NCBI GenBank assembly: GCA_030765065.1
Contig: CM060977.1
Coordinates: 132,684,295-132,748,294, forward strand
Reading direction: 5' to 3'
Source of the DNA: Deroplatys truncata
Taxonomy: Eukaryota; Arthropoda; Insecta; Mantodea; Mantidae
Length of the DNA: 64,000 bases
Part shown: positions 21,696-32,544 of the stretch, piece after piece
Position numbering within the stretch: position 1 is the first letter of the stretch
Layout: every line of letters starts with the position of its first letter
Notes under the pieces: generated by a model
Told to the model about the DNA's origin: nothing
Database searches by the model: none
Seen by the model: only the letters and a program-made list of their open reading frames with translations
Translations under genes and position numbers: made by a program

Positions 21696-22453
21696 CAGAG
21701 AGAGCCAAAAAAACTACGAACCGGCTGCGCGGTGTTTTTCCTGTCCGCGTCCTCGGCGCTCGTTGCAGTCTGCCGCTATCAGAGAAAGGCACGGATGAAA
21801 CCATACAACATTTTAAAAACTACTTTTAAAGGCTTTACTTACCAATTTTATGAAAGGAGATGCTGAAACTGGCCACCGTCGTTGTCCATACATTTTGGCC
21901 AATTTTTTTCGAGTCAATGGTTGAATCCCGTGTATACGTGAATACAACTTGCCCTCTGTTTTTAGAGAATTAACATACAGGAGCGTGACTTTGCCTTTTT
22001 TCAACAAGACTACAACAGCTCATAGGCCAATATTTCGATGAGAACATCGAAAGCGCGTTTGAGGACAGAATTATTAGAGATTTGTGGCCCCCTCGGTTCC
22101 CCGACCTAACGCCCTGCGGTTTCTATCTCTATGGTAACTTAAAACAAAGTGTAAGACAAACCCACACATCCTGGAAGAACTAAAACAAAATATCCGACAG
22201 GAAACTGCCAGCATTTCTCAACGTGAACTACGGCGAGTGATGGATAGTTTCCTAAAAATGCATGGACAACGATGGTGGCCAGTTTCACCATCTCCTTTCA
22301 TAAAATTGGTAAGTAAAGCCTTTAAAAGTAGTTTTAAAAATGTTGTATGGTTTCATCCGCGCCTTATAGAAAGGCGGCAGACGGCAACGACCGCCGAGGA
22401 CGCGGACAGGAAATACACCGCGCAGCCGGGTCGTAGTTTATTGGCTCCCCCTG
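21696..22453 (+). mobile_element. Family T long-TIR transposon, copy C
   Basis: The ends CAGAGAGAGCCAAAA and TTGGCTCCCCCTG are flanked by TA at 21694-21695 and 22454-22455. At 758 bp it keeps more transposase than A or B, now on the plus strand. The left inverted repeat is extended inward by about 60 bp of the transposase 3' end in reverse orientation (21845-21898), so the two ends form a longer foldback than the native repeat. Confidence 0.8.
21960..22320 (+). pseudogene. Tc1/mariner-like transposase, C-terminal half fragment
   Basis: The plus strand gives FFQQD (the second catalytic Asp region), then FDENIESAFEDRIIRDLWPP, RFPDLTPCGFYLYGNLK (the usual CDF is CGF, so the last catalytic Asp is lost), KTNPH, EELKQNIRQETASISQREL and RRVMDSFLKMHGQRWW. 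Frame shifts separate several blocks. It is the best-preserved catalytic region of family T in the window. Confidence 0.78.
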
Positions 22454-22932
22454 TACTTATGCATCTATAACGCACTGATTTCAATTAGCGTACGAGACAG
22501 TTCGATACATATGGAACGGACTAGCAAGTCATTGAGAGAGTACACCAACATTAGAAAAGCGATCACGATCTAGCGTTGACTTACGTGACTATTCCGCTGC
22601 GGTTTAGATGCAAATTATTATAAAAAGTGCGTTCCACTAAGCGTTTAAAAATATTACAGCCTGAAGGAGAGAGCAACTACGGTCCGCTAATCTAAGTTCC
22701 CTACTTTCTGGTTCATGATTCCAAAACTTTGCTGCTTTCACTGTGGCATTGCGAACTTCACCTACATTAATAGTTCATACAAATACATTGTAGTAGAACA
22801 ACATGGCTAGGATAACGTTTTTATAACTGTAGATATGTACTGAAGTTTCTTAGAGAGGAAAAGTAAAATTAGTTATTTGAGTATTAAGGAAGCATGTTAT
22901 TAACGATATAAGCAAAACTAAACAATCTTGTC
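22454..22932. other. Unassigned sequence
   Basis: Nothing recognised. Confidence 0.3.
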
Positions 22933-22943
22933 TCCAAGTTACT

Positions 22944-23222
22944 AGTCGTCCTCCGTGGTCTAGGGGTACCATGCTAGCCTCTAGTTCCCGAGGTCGCGGG
23001 TTCAAACCCGGCGGAAGGCGATGGAGTTTTTCGGGCATAAAAATCCTTAGCATGGCTTCCTTCGGAAGGGAAGTAAAAGCGGTGGTCCTGTGTCGTAGAA
23101 CTTCAAGCCTGATAAAAGACCTCTGAGCAAAATTTCCGGTCCTTCATGCCCAATATAGAATGGGACGCTAAGAACCATAGCAGGCAGAGAGCGTCCATAA
23201 ACAAAACACAATTTATTTTATT
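22944..23222 (+). mobile_element. SINE family A with perfect 11-bp target duplication
   Basis: TCCAAGTTACT at 22933-22943 and again at 23223-23233 brackets the unit. The head reads GTCCTCCGTGGTCTAGGGG with the B box GGGTTCAAACCCGGCGG. The core lacks about 20 bp of the 'gatttacggcacgtaaaag' segment. The tail is AAACACAATTTATTTTA. Confidence 0.92.
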
Positions 23223-23439
23223 TCCAAGTTACTTGCGGGGATTGTAAAGAAACTCTTTAACGTGCTACAATCAGACGAGTTTCTCGACTTACGAAACTTC
23301 CCCCCCCCCAATCTATTGTACAAACTATTAGTATATAAGTTATGTTCAAAGAGCAAAAACACCATCAAATTTCTCAGTCAAAGCCACCGACATAACCATA
23401 GCAGTTAAAGTGGGCTATAGAAATAAACAAAAAAATCTT

Positions 23440-23665
23440 ATCAATAAATAGGTAGGAAGATCCTTCAGTTTAAATGTGCCTCTCAGGATGATGAAATCAC
23501 GTAATCTATCATGACAGTGTTTTTATCGTTTTTTATTCGCTGAACTTGCATTGCACAAGCTTGTTTCTTATCATCGCCTCTTAAAGATGTACATCAGCCA
23601 ATGAGGGAAGAACAAAGGAAAGGGAGCGTGGAAGAATGCATGTCAACGGGGCAAGGTTATAACAA
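23440..23665 (+). repeat. Dispersed repeat pair, member 2
   Basis: Diverged partner of 21440-21690 (see that entry). It lacks an adjacent family T element. Between 23223 and 23440 there is only a C run and AT-rich sequence. Confidence 0.55.
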
Positions 23666-24329
23666 ACAGGATTTAGGTTGACAACCAAATTTTCAAAAAG
23701 CAGTTGGTTATAATTTGGTCTTCATATAGCTTGCTCTTTGCTTGGGCTCATGAACAGAGATCCTAGTTTGAAATACTGGACGATTCTAACTAACCGGGGA
23801 TTGTCTCGTGATGCTAAAAACCATGTTCAGTAAAATGTAATTTCCGGGCTTTGCGGCCGTGGTCCAGTAATGAGAATTGGCCTAAAAGCTTCGCCCGTCG
23901 AGCTTCTTCTTTAGAATTGCGACTCCTGGCTGACACTGCTAAAGTGGCACTCGCTAGCTAACTGGTATGACTAAGTTTGTGTCCTATGCACCTGCCCTTG
24001 ATAGAGCCTAACCACCGAAATGAGAAAGGATTACTGTAAAGTGGCTGTTTAGTTTTTCGGGTGCGGAGTGGTAAACAGGTAGCGATAATTTTATAGGCTC
24101 CTCAGCGGCAACCTTTTCAGGGATACCATCCTTGCTGCTGCTAAGCTGTAGTCTGTATTGTAACACCTCTACCGGGGGTGGTTACTCCGCAGTAGTTGGT
24201 TACACTAGGGGGTGATAGCTCAGAGGTAGGGGATGCGTTGGTACTGGGGTGGTAGGTAGGCCGGTGTGGCGTTCCAGATAGGGGTATTTAATTAATGCAC
24301 AGGGGATGCATTGATCCAATAAATTGTAT

Positions 24330-25330
24330 TATTGCTTCATTGTGAGTACATTAGAGCCCGTAGGTGGGGCATTCAGACTGGGTGAAGCCCGGCAAGCACA
24401 GCAGATCTTAGAGCAGATGCATCTTTACCTGTTCCACTGGTGTTGCGTTGGCGACTCGTGTATGGTAAGCGGACTTCAGGTCGTCGATGATACAACTCTC
24501 CCTCCAACTGATTACTACGACGATTCCCACAATGATTCAGACAAATGATCTCCCTTCGAGCCAGACACCCGTAGTATAAATACATACAGAATTGCGGACT
24601 CCGCGTTCCTTAGCGCGGTCGTGTTGAGGTAACCTCGTTTCGACACTTTTGCTTGGTTATCTCATATAATGTAATCCTCGGCGCTCAACCTGGTCCGCTA
24701 CAGTATCCAAAAGGTATTGCTGTTAATTTTAATTGACCACTCCAAAAAGAGAAGGGGAACTCTTGCATTGAACTAAATGTTGTTCGCTGATTTAATGTCT
24801 TCATGACCAGGGATGCCCACAAGCCATCGGAGAACCCGGTGCCTCCTGAAGCAGCTCTCTGTGGGCAAGTAGTCTCCCCCCAAGGATCTGAAAAGGGCGA
24901 TCTCATAAACATCCAATCTAGGTATAGATTTTGAACATGGTGCCTAATCACATCCTCCACATATGGGAGAGCCGAGGCTTCCTCCAATAGCCTCAAAACG
25001 GCGGTAGAAAATAGAAGGACCGCAGCCTTTTATTCTGTATCCCTTATTACTAGAGAATCCAGAAGTCTGCTCATACCCAACACTTTGCAGACATAAACCT
25101 CCAGAGGGGTGATGAGCATCTTGAAAAGGCGTAACTTTGGGAACATTGGTATGATGGAACTTTGAACCGGGTATAAGTCGCCTCTTAGCCTTGTTCATCC
25201 TCTTATGCAAGTGTTCAAGAAAAGCTAGGCCCGTATCAAGATTGACGCCTAGGTAGCGTGTTGAAGTTCTCCACCCTATCCTTAGGCCCTGGTGGGTAAA
25301 GGTGGGTGTGTCTATGGTATTAATCACATC
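24330..25330 (-). pseudogene. Probable non-LTR retrotransposon (LINE) fragment
   Basis: Minus-strand frames read TSTRYLGVNLDTGLAFLEHL then HKRMNKAKRRL, typical of the segment after the RT catalytic box in LINE proteins. After a frame shift come SALPYVEDVIRHHVQNLYLD and further open stretches without clear similarity. It lies within the Penelope-like element, either inserted into it or separating its 3' repeat from the coding part. The exact junctions are not visible. Confidence 0.45.
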
Positions 25331-25394
25331 TGGAGCTGATGTTATAGATAAGAGGAATCGTATCCTCGTCTCCTTTTGGGTGCGCCCGCCAATC

Positions 25395-27358
25395 TCTAAG
25401 GCTGAGGCTGGTGTCTTGCGATTTGTCCAGTTGGATTAGGTTTTATACATTGCGATGGGTTTCTGGTTAAAGCCTGGCGTGGTAATGAGCCGTAGTGTCA
25501 AGTACCTTGGTTTCATTAAACTTATCATGGCCCATTAGCACAGCATACTCGGTAACTGCCGATATTTCGCTTGACCCTGTCGGTGTTTTCTTTTATGTTC
25601 CTTAATGCGGGTCTGTATGCAGCACTTGGTAGTACCAATGTAAACTTGTCCGCAACTACACAGTATTCGGTAAACCAGATGTGTACAAAGGGAGTCCCGT
25701 TTGCCCTTTGCTGATCTAAAGTGGTGTTTAGTTTACTGCAGGTTTGAAAATTGTTTTGATTATTCTTGACCCAAGATAGCCGGTTCACAGATCCGCTTCG
25801 ATCGTTTTGCTAAGGCCTGGATTATTCCTCTCTTCTGCCAAAAATGGTGATTCGAAATTTCCTGCAGTTAGGGTCTATGTTGCCTGCGTCACGTCGGTTT
25901 GTTAGAGCATCTAGGAAGGCCACTTTTTATTTTCCATTGTAAGTGTTATACTTTCAGTGGTGTTGATATAATCGAGGAATGTTTCTAGTTTCGTGTTCCC
26001 ATGGGGCCAGATAACAAAGCTGTCATCTACATATCTCCACCACACTTTAGATTTCTGAATGGCGGACTCAAAGGTCATTTCTTCAAACTTGTCCATACAA
26101 AAGTTTGCAGCTGTCAGAATTAGACTATCCATTGCCACTCACTCATTTAGTCCGCAGCAGTTAACATTCCATAAGAAATAACTGGTGGTGAGGCAGTGAC
26201 GAAACAAGGCTGTGATATCTTCTGGGAAGATTTTGGAGATGTCTTCTACCAGAACCCTTGTCAAGAGGCAAATCACGCCAACGCTTACCAGTTGATCTTC
26301 TGAGTCCAGTTTTACCTTCCCCAATTTCTCTATAAAATGCGCTGAGTTCCTGTATATGTGTGTCTGTACTACCAATATGTGGTTGTAGAAACATTGTTAG
26401 ACATTTGGTTAAAGCGTAAGTCGGTGATCCTATTGCACTAATTTTGGGGCGCAATGGCGTAGATTCTTTATGAATCTTGGGTAGACCGAAGAGACGAGGA
26501 CCAACTGATTTGGTAATGATGATGACCTATTGAAACCTGATCTCTTGACTAGCTGGTTTGTCGTCCTTAAAATCTTGTTTGTTGGGCCTCCTTGTGGCTT
26601 CTTATAGGTTCCTGGTTCTAATAGTTGCTCTATATTCTGTTTGTAGTAGCGTTCCATATCCATGGTAACCGCAACACTTCCTTTATCAGCATTAAGTATG
26701 ACAATGGAGGTGTCGTTCAAAGACTTGATGGCCTGTCTTTCTTCCGCGTAAGGTTTTGTTTCCGTGGTTGGGCGTGACGTAATATCTGCGCGACTTCACA
26801 GCGTATTCTTCTGCTAGCGTTAAAAGAAGAACCTGAATTGCAGCCTCAATGTTGGCGAGGATTTCTTCTTTTGGTATGTGCAACGGAGTTATTGCGTAAT
26901 ATCCACCTTTGGCTAGAAGTTACGTTCCACTCAGGTTAGTCATAATTTGTGTCCAGTTGATGCCTTAGCTGGTTGCGTTGACATTTTCTATGTTTCTTCT
27001 TTTGCCTGTTGGTCGCCGTAATGAATGTCCTCTCTGTTGTGTGACACGTCAGGATGTTTCAGTCGTCATAAGTGAGTTTGTGGCTGAGGTCAAAGTGCAG
27101 CTGGAGCAAATGTTATCAGTGAAGGCAAAATATTTGACGTTTGATCGAATGAGCTTCTTCAATGTGGTTGCTTATATGATAAACTTTATCAGACTTGAAT
27201 AGCCTCTTCATCTTGGTGAAATTGGACGCTAGGTCCGTGTCTCGGCGCAGCCGAAGAAATGCCAGTGATGCAAGTAGCTTATTCTTTTTCTTCCCGAATT
27301 CCTCCATGCATTTCACTTTCTGTGGGATTTCCTCCCCGTAGAGGCATCCAATGTACAT
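25395..27358 (-). pseudogene. Penelope-like RT and GIY-YIG endonuclease pseudogene
   Basis: Penelope-type proteins pair a reverse transcriptase with a GIY-YIG nuclease. Minus-strand blocks in order are KKNKLLASLAFLRLRRDTDL (N-terminal, 27.2 kb), HIPKEEILANIEAAIQ (26.87), TSIVILNADKGSVAV (RT entry block, 26.7), AIGSPTYALTKCL (26.43), FPEDITALFRHCLTTSYFLW (26.2), KVWWRYVDDSFVIWPHG (the YVDD catalytic box, 26.03), FLDALTNRRDAGNID (25.9), GTPFVHIWFTEYC and later NIKEN (broken GIY-YIG domain, 25.65), and GHDKFNETKVLDTTAHYHAR (C-terminal, 25.5). Frames change repeatedly and the usual segment between YVDD and the nuclease is partly deleted. The first catalytic Asp block of the RT is poorly preserved. 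Confidence 0.82.
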
Positions 27359-27450
27359 GCTTAAACTTTCACGGCCGACTTTAATTCAGTAAAATATAGT
27401 TTCCGGCTTTTGGCCGTGGTCCAGTTCATGTTCATGAGAATTCACCTAAT

Positions 27451-27481
27451 GTTTTGCCCGTGCTATTTTGGGCATCTTCAA
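27451..27481 (-). ncRNA. Candidate hammerhead ribozyme remnant in the Penelope-like terminal repeat
   Basis: The minus strand reads TTGAAGA-TGCCC-loop-GGGCA-AAAC, resembling the CUGANGA / stem II / GAAA core. The second terminal repeat (23888-23912) keeps a comparable GAAGA-AGCTC-GA-CGGGC-GAAGC arrangement, where stem II survives through a G-U pair. Hammerheads are known in Penelope-like terminal repeats. Both copies have core mismatches, so activity is unlikely. A covariance-model search would decide. Confidence 0.4.
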
Positions 27482-27511
27482 ATCTACTTTGTAGAAGAGT
27501 AAAATTAAATG

Positions 27512-27722
27512 GAGTTTTATTTATGGACGGTAATTTTATCAGGCTTGAGGTTCGTTTACGTGCCGTAAATCTACGACACGTGACCACCGGCTTTACTTCC
27601 CTTCCGAAGGGAGTAATGCTAAGGAATTTTACGCCTAAAAAAATCCATCGCACTACGCCGGGTTTGAACCCCGACCTCGGGAACTAGAGGCTAGCATGGT
27701 AACCTAACACTACGGAGAACAT
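27512..27722 (-). mobile_element. SINE family A, internally shortened
   Basis: The minus strand shows the head with CATGCTAGCCTCTAGTTCCC, a B-box region, the CTTCGGAAGGGAAG block and the 'gtagatttacggcacgtaaa' core, then jumps to a short tail. The 'tatagaatgggacgctaag' block is missing. It lies just outside the Penelope-like terminal repeat. Confidence 0.8.
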
Positions 27723-28280
27723 TACAACTGTAGAAGAGTGGATAAAGAAGTCATGTGAATATAACACTGAAGCGTTTAGTCACCAGGATTTTGTTTCTCA
27801 CGATGGCATGCAGGAGTATGGAATTTCAAAGCAACATGTAGCAAGCCGCTTTTTAAAAATTTGACTATCGATTCAGTCGTCTATGAAGTCCTCTCCATTG
27901 AAGGAAAAGCTATGGACTTGTTTCCAAAACACTGGTATCCTAGACGAGACAACAGAATGGCCGCTGTTAGGAGAAGGCGATACACAGTAGACGTGAGGGA
28001 GGTGAGAATTAAACTCAACCAGAATATCAAGCCAAACATTTAAGGACACGACATGATACACTTGATACCGTATGGAATCCTTCTGCTCACTGCTGTTATG
28101 TTAGGGAAGCCAGGCAAAGACCGCCGTCTTCATCCTGTAGCCGCAAGAAATGTGTAATGAAACCATTTCCGCAAACGCTTACCTCAATTGTCACGAAGTA
28201 GATGGAAATAGGTTAGATGAATGAGATACAAATGACGATAATGGGCAGAAAAGTCATGCGAATGTGACACATAAGATTCC
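27723..28280. repeat. Family H scraps and dispersed repeat pair, member 1
   Basis: 27725-27765 resembles a degraded family H end ('gtggataaagaagtcatgtgaatataac'). 27885-28075 matches 29915-30105: 'tctccattgaaggaaaagct', 'aaaacactggtatcct', 'gtggacgtgaggga.gtgagaat' and 'aaccagaa.atc.agcc'. 28140-28270 has further family H-like scraps. A 60-codon plus frame (27861-28043) lies in the repeat and is not recognised. Confidence 0.5.
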
Positions 28281-28395
28281 ATAGTAACTTTCTATCTATT
28301 TCTTACAGTTTCCCGGTATATAAAATGCCTTAAAGCTCAATGACCTGAAGAGGACTACCCAATATTTTGTTTGGTCTGCAATTCTTCTTCACAGA

Positions 28396-28475
28396 CAAAC
28401 CATCTCCAAAGTCTTCCCAGAAGATATCACAGCTCTGTTCCGCCACTACCTCACCACTAGCTATTTCCTATGAAA
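28396..28475 (+). pseudogene. Short Penelope-like RT fragment
   Basis: The plus strand reads KVFPEDITALFRHYLTTSYF, nearly the same residues as the minus-strand block at 26.2 kb (FPEDITALFRHCLTTSYFLW). It is an 80-bp orphan piece of the same family in the opposite orientation. Confidence 0.75.
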
Positions 28476-28944
28476 TGATAACAAGTATAGTCAAAAGTCA
28501 TCGGACGTTTCATTTTTGAGTTATGCTCCCTCTTTCTCTCTCTCTTCCACACAACGCGCGCGCACGAACCTGATAAGTATAAAACACCAGGCAAAATGTT
28601 TATAATGCAACATTACACTTTACCTCGAAGGGTAGCAATTTGTATGTCTTGTTTAGATTTTGGTTTTTGGTTTTATCCTCTGGCCAAATGCTATATGTTT
28701 GCTTCGAGATAGAGTTTGTAACGATCCTTAATGAAACCTAAGAAAGGTTGTCACTTTATGCGCAAGAATACCAATTATTTCCAATTAAGTTTATACATTT
28801 AAAATGACGCTAGTGTGGCAGGTCCAAGGCATAAACAATTACCAGAAATCTTTTGGCGAGTATTAAGCTGCGATGGTAAAACAGTATATAATTCTAAAAT
28901 AATACGACGACTTATCTGGAATCACAATCCTTACATCCATACTA
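28476..28944. other. Unassigned sequence
   Basis: A short CT-rich and CG-alternating stretch at about 28525-28565; otherwise nothing recognised. Confidence 0.3.
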
Positions 28945-29886
28945 CGGATGGGCCAAAAGACTCCGAACCGCCTGCGCGGTGTTTTTCCTGTCCGCGTCCT
29001 CGGCGCTCGTTGCCGTCTGCTGCTATCATAGAAAGACGCGGATGAAACCATACTGTTTTAAAACTACTTTTAAAGGCTTTACTTACCAAATTTATGAAAG
29101 GAAATGCTGAAACTGGCCACCGTCGTTGTCCGTACATTTTTGGCACCTCTTTAGGAAACTATCCATCATGGAATTTTTTAGGGGAATTTTCCAAATGATG
29201 ACCGATGTCGTCTAATGTTTCTTCGGTAAGAACCGAACGCCTTCTTTTAGATTTCTTAGCCTGAACACTTTCTGTGGCCTGAAATTTACTATAACGTTCA
29301 TGGATTGTTGTTCGGCCTGGAACTTTTACACCTGGAAATCTTTCTGCAAATCGTACTTTCACTTGGCGAGCTGACCGAGTTAACACATACGAATCATAAA
29401 TAAATACACATCACCGTCAACTCAAACTGCACAGCAAAACCACAACAGCGTGACTTTGTATATAGTAACAGTGCGTTATCATGTTTTTATCATATTTCCA
29501 CATGCCGAGGGGAAAAACACCGCGCAGCCGGTAATATTGTTCATAAAATACCATTCCGGGGTAACTTGAACATAAAGCGTACAAGACAAACCCACACACC
29601 CTGGAAGAATTAAAACAAAATATCCCCCAGGAAATTTCTCAACGTGAACTACGGCGAGTGATGGACAGTTTTCTAAAGAGGTGCCAAAATGTATGGACAA
29701 CGACGGTGGCCAGTTTCAGCATCTCCTTTCGTAAAGTTGGTAAGTAAAGCCTTTAAAAAGTATTTTTAAAAATGTTGTATGGTTTCATCCGCGCCTTTCT
29801 ATGATAGCGGCAGACAGCAACGAGCGCCGAGGACACGGACAGGAAAAACACCACGCAGGCGGTTCGGAGTCTTTTGGCTCACTCTG
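28945..29886 (-). mobile_element. Family T long-TIR transposon, copy D (foldback-like)
   Basis: The ends CGGATGGGCCAAAAG and CTTTTGGCTCACTCTG are flanked by TA at 28943-28944 and 29887-29888. The inverted arms are about 210-230 bp because both carry the transposase 3' end: minus strand on the left (29070-29168), plus strand on the right (29590-29730). It is the longest family T copy here and the only one keeping the transposase N-terminus. Confidence 0.82.
29159..29400 (-). pseudogene. Tc1/mariner-like transposase, N-terminal fragment
   Basis: The minus strand reads TRSARQVKVRFAERFPGVKV, PGRTTIHERYSKFQATESVQ and RRRSVLTEETLDDIGHHLEN, the DNA-binding region of the arthropod transposase family whose C-terminus is in the other family T copies. 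The middle, with the first two catalytic residues, is deleted, and the frame meets the inverted C-terminal tail at about 29158. Confidence 0.78.
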
Positions 29887-29914
29887 TATATGCGCTTACA
29901 ACTACAGAATGGAT

Positions 29915-30110
29915 AAACTCTCTCCATAGAAGGAAAAGCTACTAGTGGACTTGTTCCGCTCTGATCCCAAAACACTGGTACCCTAGATGGACAGAGCGAG
30001 CACTGCTAGGAGAAGCTGATACATAGTGGACGTGAGGGAAGTGAGAATGATTAGTCAACCAGAACATCGAGCCAAAACATATAAGAACATACATGATACA
30101 GTTACCATGC
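29915..30110 (+). repeat. Dispersed repeat pair, member 2
   Basis: Partner of 27885-28075, same orientation, with small indels. It starts 30 bp outside family T copy D. Confidence 0.6.
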
Positions 30111-30333
30111 GCCGGCTTGCAAGTGTCCCGCCAATATCGTTCATTGCGCCTTCGCATTGTTCAACTAAGTTTGCAATAAACACTTTACATAACAGCTCAT
30201 ACATGTGTGGATGACCTTTTAAGAAAGGACATTCTGACCATCTAAGAGCAGTTCTCAAGACAGTGTTCCTTTAAATGCGGTAATGGTATTAACGTATATC
30301 TGTCATGCTTATTTAATTCTAGATAATCCTCAA

Positions 30334-31178
30334 TTTTTACTTTCTCTAGTACGTATAGTAAGTAGGGGAAGTATTTTATTCCACCCAAAAATTCAATACC
30401 GAGACTTCACCGGAAATACATGTTTTGAGACCCCCTGAACCCAAAAAAACATTTTTGGAAACATGTCCGTGTGCGCGCGCGCGCGCGTGTGTGTGTGAAC
30501 AGCGTAACTCAGAAACGAACACTCAGATAAACACCAAACTTGATATTTAGGTTCAGTATCTTCCAAGGATGCGACACGAAGGTTTTCAAGAAAATCCCCC
30601 ACCCCAGATTACTCTTTACATGGAACATTTTTCCAAAATTTTAATTTTCTCAAAAATGGCTCTAACGATTTTTATTAAAATATCATATGCTTAAGATATT
30701 TTCATAACAAATGAAATGTATATCTCGAATTTTCTGGGAATGTCTCCAAAAGTATTCTTCATTGTGAACGACTTTTGCATAACTGGTAAACCATAAGAGA
30801 CAAAATTTTACTACACAAAAAATGTAGATCGCGTTAAAATACACAATTTATGTTATATACATTGTTTTTTGTTGAGTGAACCATTTTCGATATATTGCTT
30901 GTTATTCCCTTACATTTTCCAATACTTATACTTTTTCTGAAATTCGTTATTCATTTTTTTGTCCTGGTAATACAAAGAGAATGGAATACTCCACATAGCA
31001 ACCAGCTCTTAAAATATTTGATTATCGCTTCAAGTCTACCAATTCCCCTTGCATCTACAAGAAAAGTAGCAATAAGATTAACATCTCAATTAACATGAAG
31101 CATATGGAGAATAAGCATTTGTAAAAATAGTTTGTACAAGAGTAGAGAAAGTCATGTGAGTGTAACACATATTTTTTT
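30334..31178 (-). mobile_element. Family H element, nearly complete
   Basis: It runs from TTTTTACTTTCTCTAGTACG to GTGAGTGTAACACATATTTT. Inside, after 'ggaaacatgtccg', there is a (GC)n(GT)n microsatellite at about 30472-30498, then the standard family order. At 845 bp it is near full length. Confidence 0.88.
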
Positions 31179-31598
31179 TATTTAACTTTACCTACATAAG
31201 GCTTAAGTGGTGGTACTACCACTTAAAATTTATTGTCTGTCATTTACCTTTCTCTGCATTTAACGGAATCCTGCCGGACGATTCCTGACGATAAGCAGCA
31301 AGAGGTCGAAAGCCAGGCTTTTATTAACTTGACACGGCTGATGTCTAGAGAAGTGTAATTGCAAATTTGAATAGGTTGTATACAAGCATACTGAGGCACA
31401 ACTGGATCATTAATTGTTAAAAGGACTTATGAAAGAAATATGTATTATTCACTTCCTCCATTCGCTTACCTAGGGCAGAGGAAGCATTTCTCTAAACATT
31501 TCGATATTGGGGTTTCAATTTAGAAAAAAGAACACGAGTATGAATGTGGTGTGCTGATTCGCGAACAGCCTAACTCAAAAGTGAAACAGGTACACTGC
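31179..31598. other. Unassigned sequence
   Basis: Nothing recognised. Confidence 0.3.
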
Positions 31599-31602
31599 TT
31601 AA

Positions 31603-32540
31603 GGGGGCAAGGTAGTCTGAACACATGGAAATTACACCTTAAATGTGTTAAATTGCCACTGCTCTTAAAGTTCTCAGTGGTTTTTCCTGAAATGTTTTAC
31701 GAATTATTCTATAAATCATGATAATTATTTCAAGTGGTTGTTTTCATTGATAGCTTATGTAGTTGAGTCCATACAAACTATTTCATTCAGCAGAAAAATA
31801 ATAAAGTTTACTTTTAAAACATGTGAATTCATACCTTTTTCTCTGATACTACTTGCAATACAGAATTACACTTTTGCGTGCTTGTTCTTAGTCTAATCAG
31901 CTATCTTCTGAATCTCAATTATTTAGTTATATATCAGTTCACCAGAAATTGAAAAAAAGATTATTTGCAAAGTCAAAAAAGTAAAAATGTGAAACATTTA
32001 CAATGTTGTTGTTCTCTTAATATCATTAATATATACTACAAAATTATGATGGTGGTTAAGAAAGTTTAACTATGTGTTGCACACATGTCCTGAAAATTTC
32101 TGCTCTCTAACTCGCACACTTTCTGAGAAAAAGGTACACAAGTATCGAAAAATGTTGTTTTGAGAAAACTGATTTTAAAGTTCGAACATTAAAATTCTGA
32201 CACACTTCAGTATATTCCAGAGTCATAATCATCTGCAACTTCATTCCTGGATTGCTTTAGCTTTCCTGATTGTCTTCTCTTGGTCCTGGTATCTTTTGTT
32301 AATTGCTGAGCTGTTCGCTGAACATGATATAGTCGTTCGTTGTTCAAAGATACAAAAATGTTTTAAAAATGGGTGTTGCATGACAGTTTTAAAGGAATGC
32401 AGACTAGCATTTAAAGTATTTAAATGTCTTAAAAACCTCTTAACCCCAAAAAGTATATATTCTCTGGAAATAATAGAGATTTTATTAGTGCTTAAAACAA
32501 AAAAATTTTATATTTGAACATTTCAGAATACCTTGTCCCC
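31603..32540. mobile_element. TTAA-flanked non-autonomous DNA transposon (Kolobok- or piggyBac-like)
   Basis: The left end GGGGGCAAGGTAGTCTGAA and right end TTCAGAATACCTTGTCCCC are inverted repeats with two mismatches in 19. Each is flanked by TTAA (31599-31602 and 32541-32544). TTAA duplications are typical of Kolobok and piggyBac, and G-rich outer ends fit Kolobok better. The 938-bp interior is AT-rich with no transposase similarity, so the element is non-autonomous. Confidence 0.78.
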
Positions 32541-32544
32541 TTAA

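Larger units (their letters stand above)
23825..27482 (-). mobile_element. Penelope-like retroelement, degraded, with terminal direct repeats
   Basis: Similar sequences in the same orientation mark both edges: 23825-23912 and 27384-27482, sharing 'cagtaaaat', 'tttccgg', 'ggccgtggtccagt', 'gagaatt' and 'gcccgt'. Penelope-like elements often carry such long terminal direct repeats. Between them, on the minus strand, are reverse transcriptase and GIY-YIG endonuclease remnants (25395-27358). The 24.3-25.3 kb part carries a different, LINE-like sequence. The element is old and inactive. Confidence 0.72.

Noticed and set aside
24320..24585. Open frames on both strands near 24.4 kb
   Set aside because: No conserved motif; within a degraded retroelement region.
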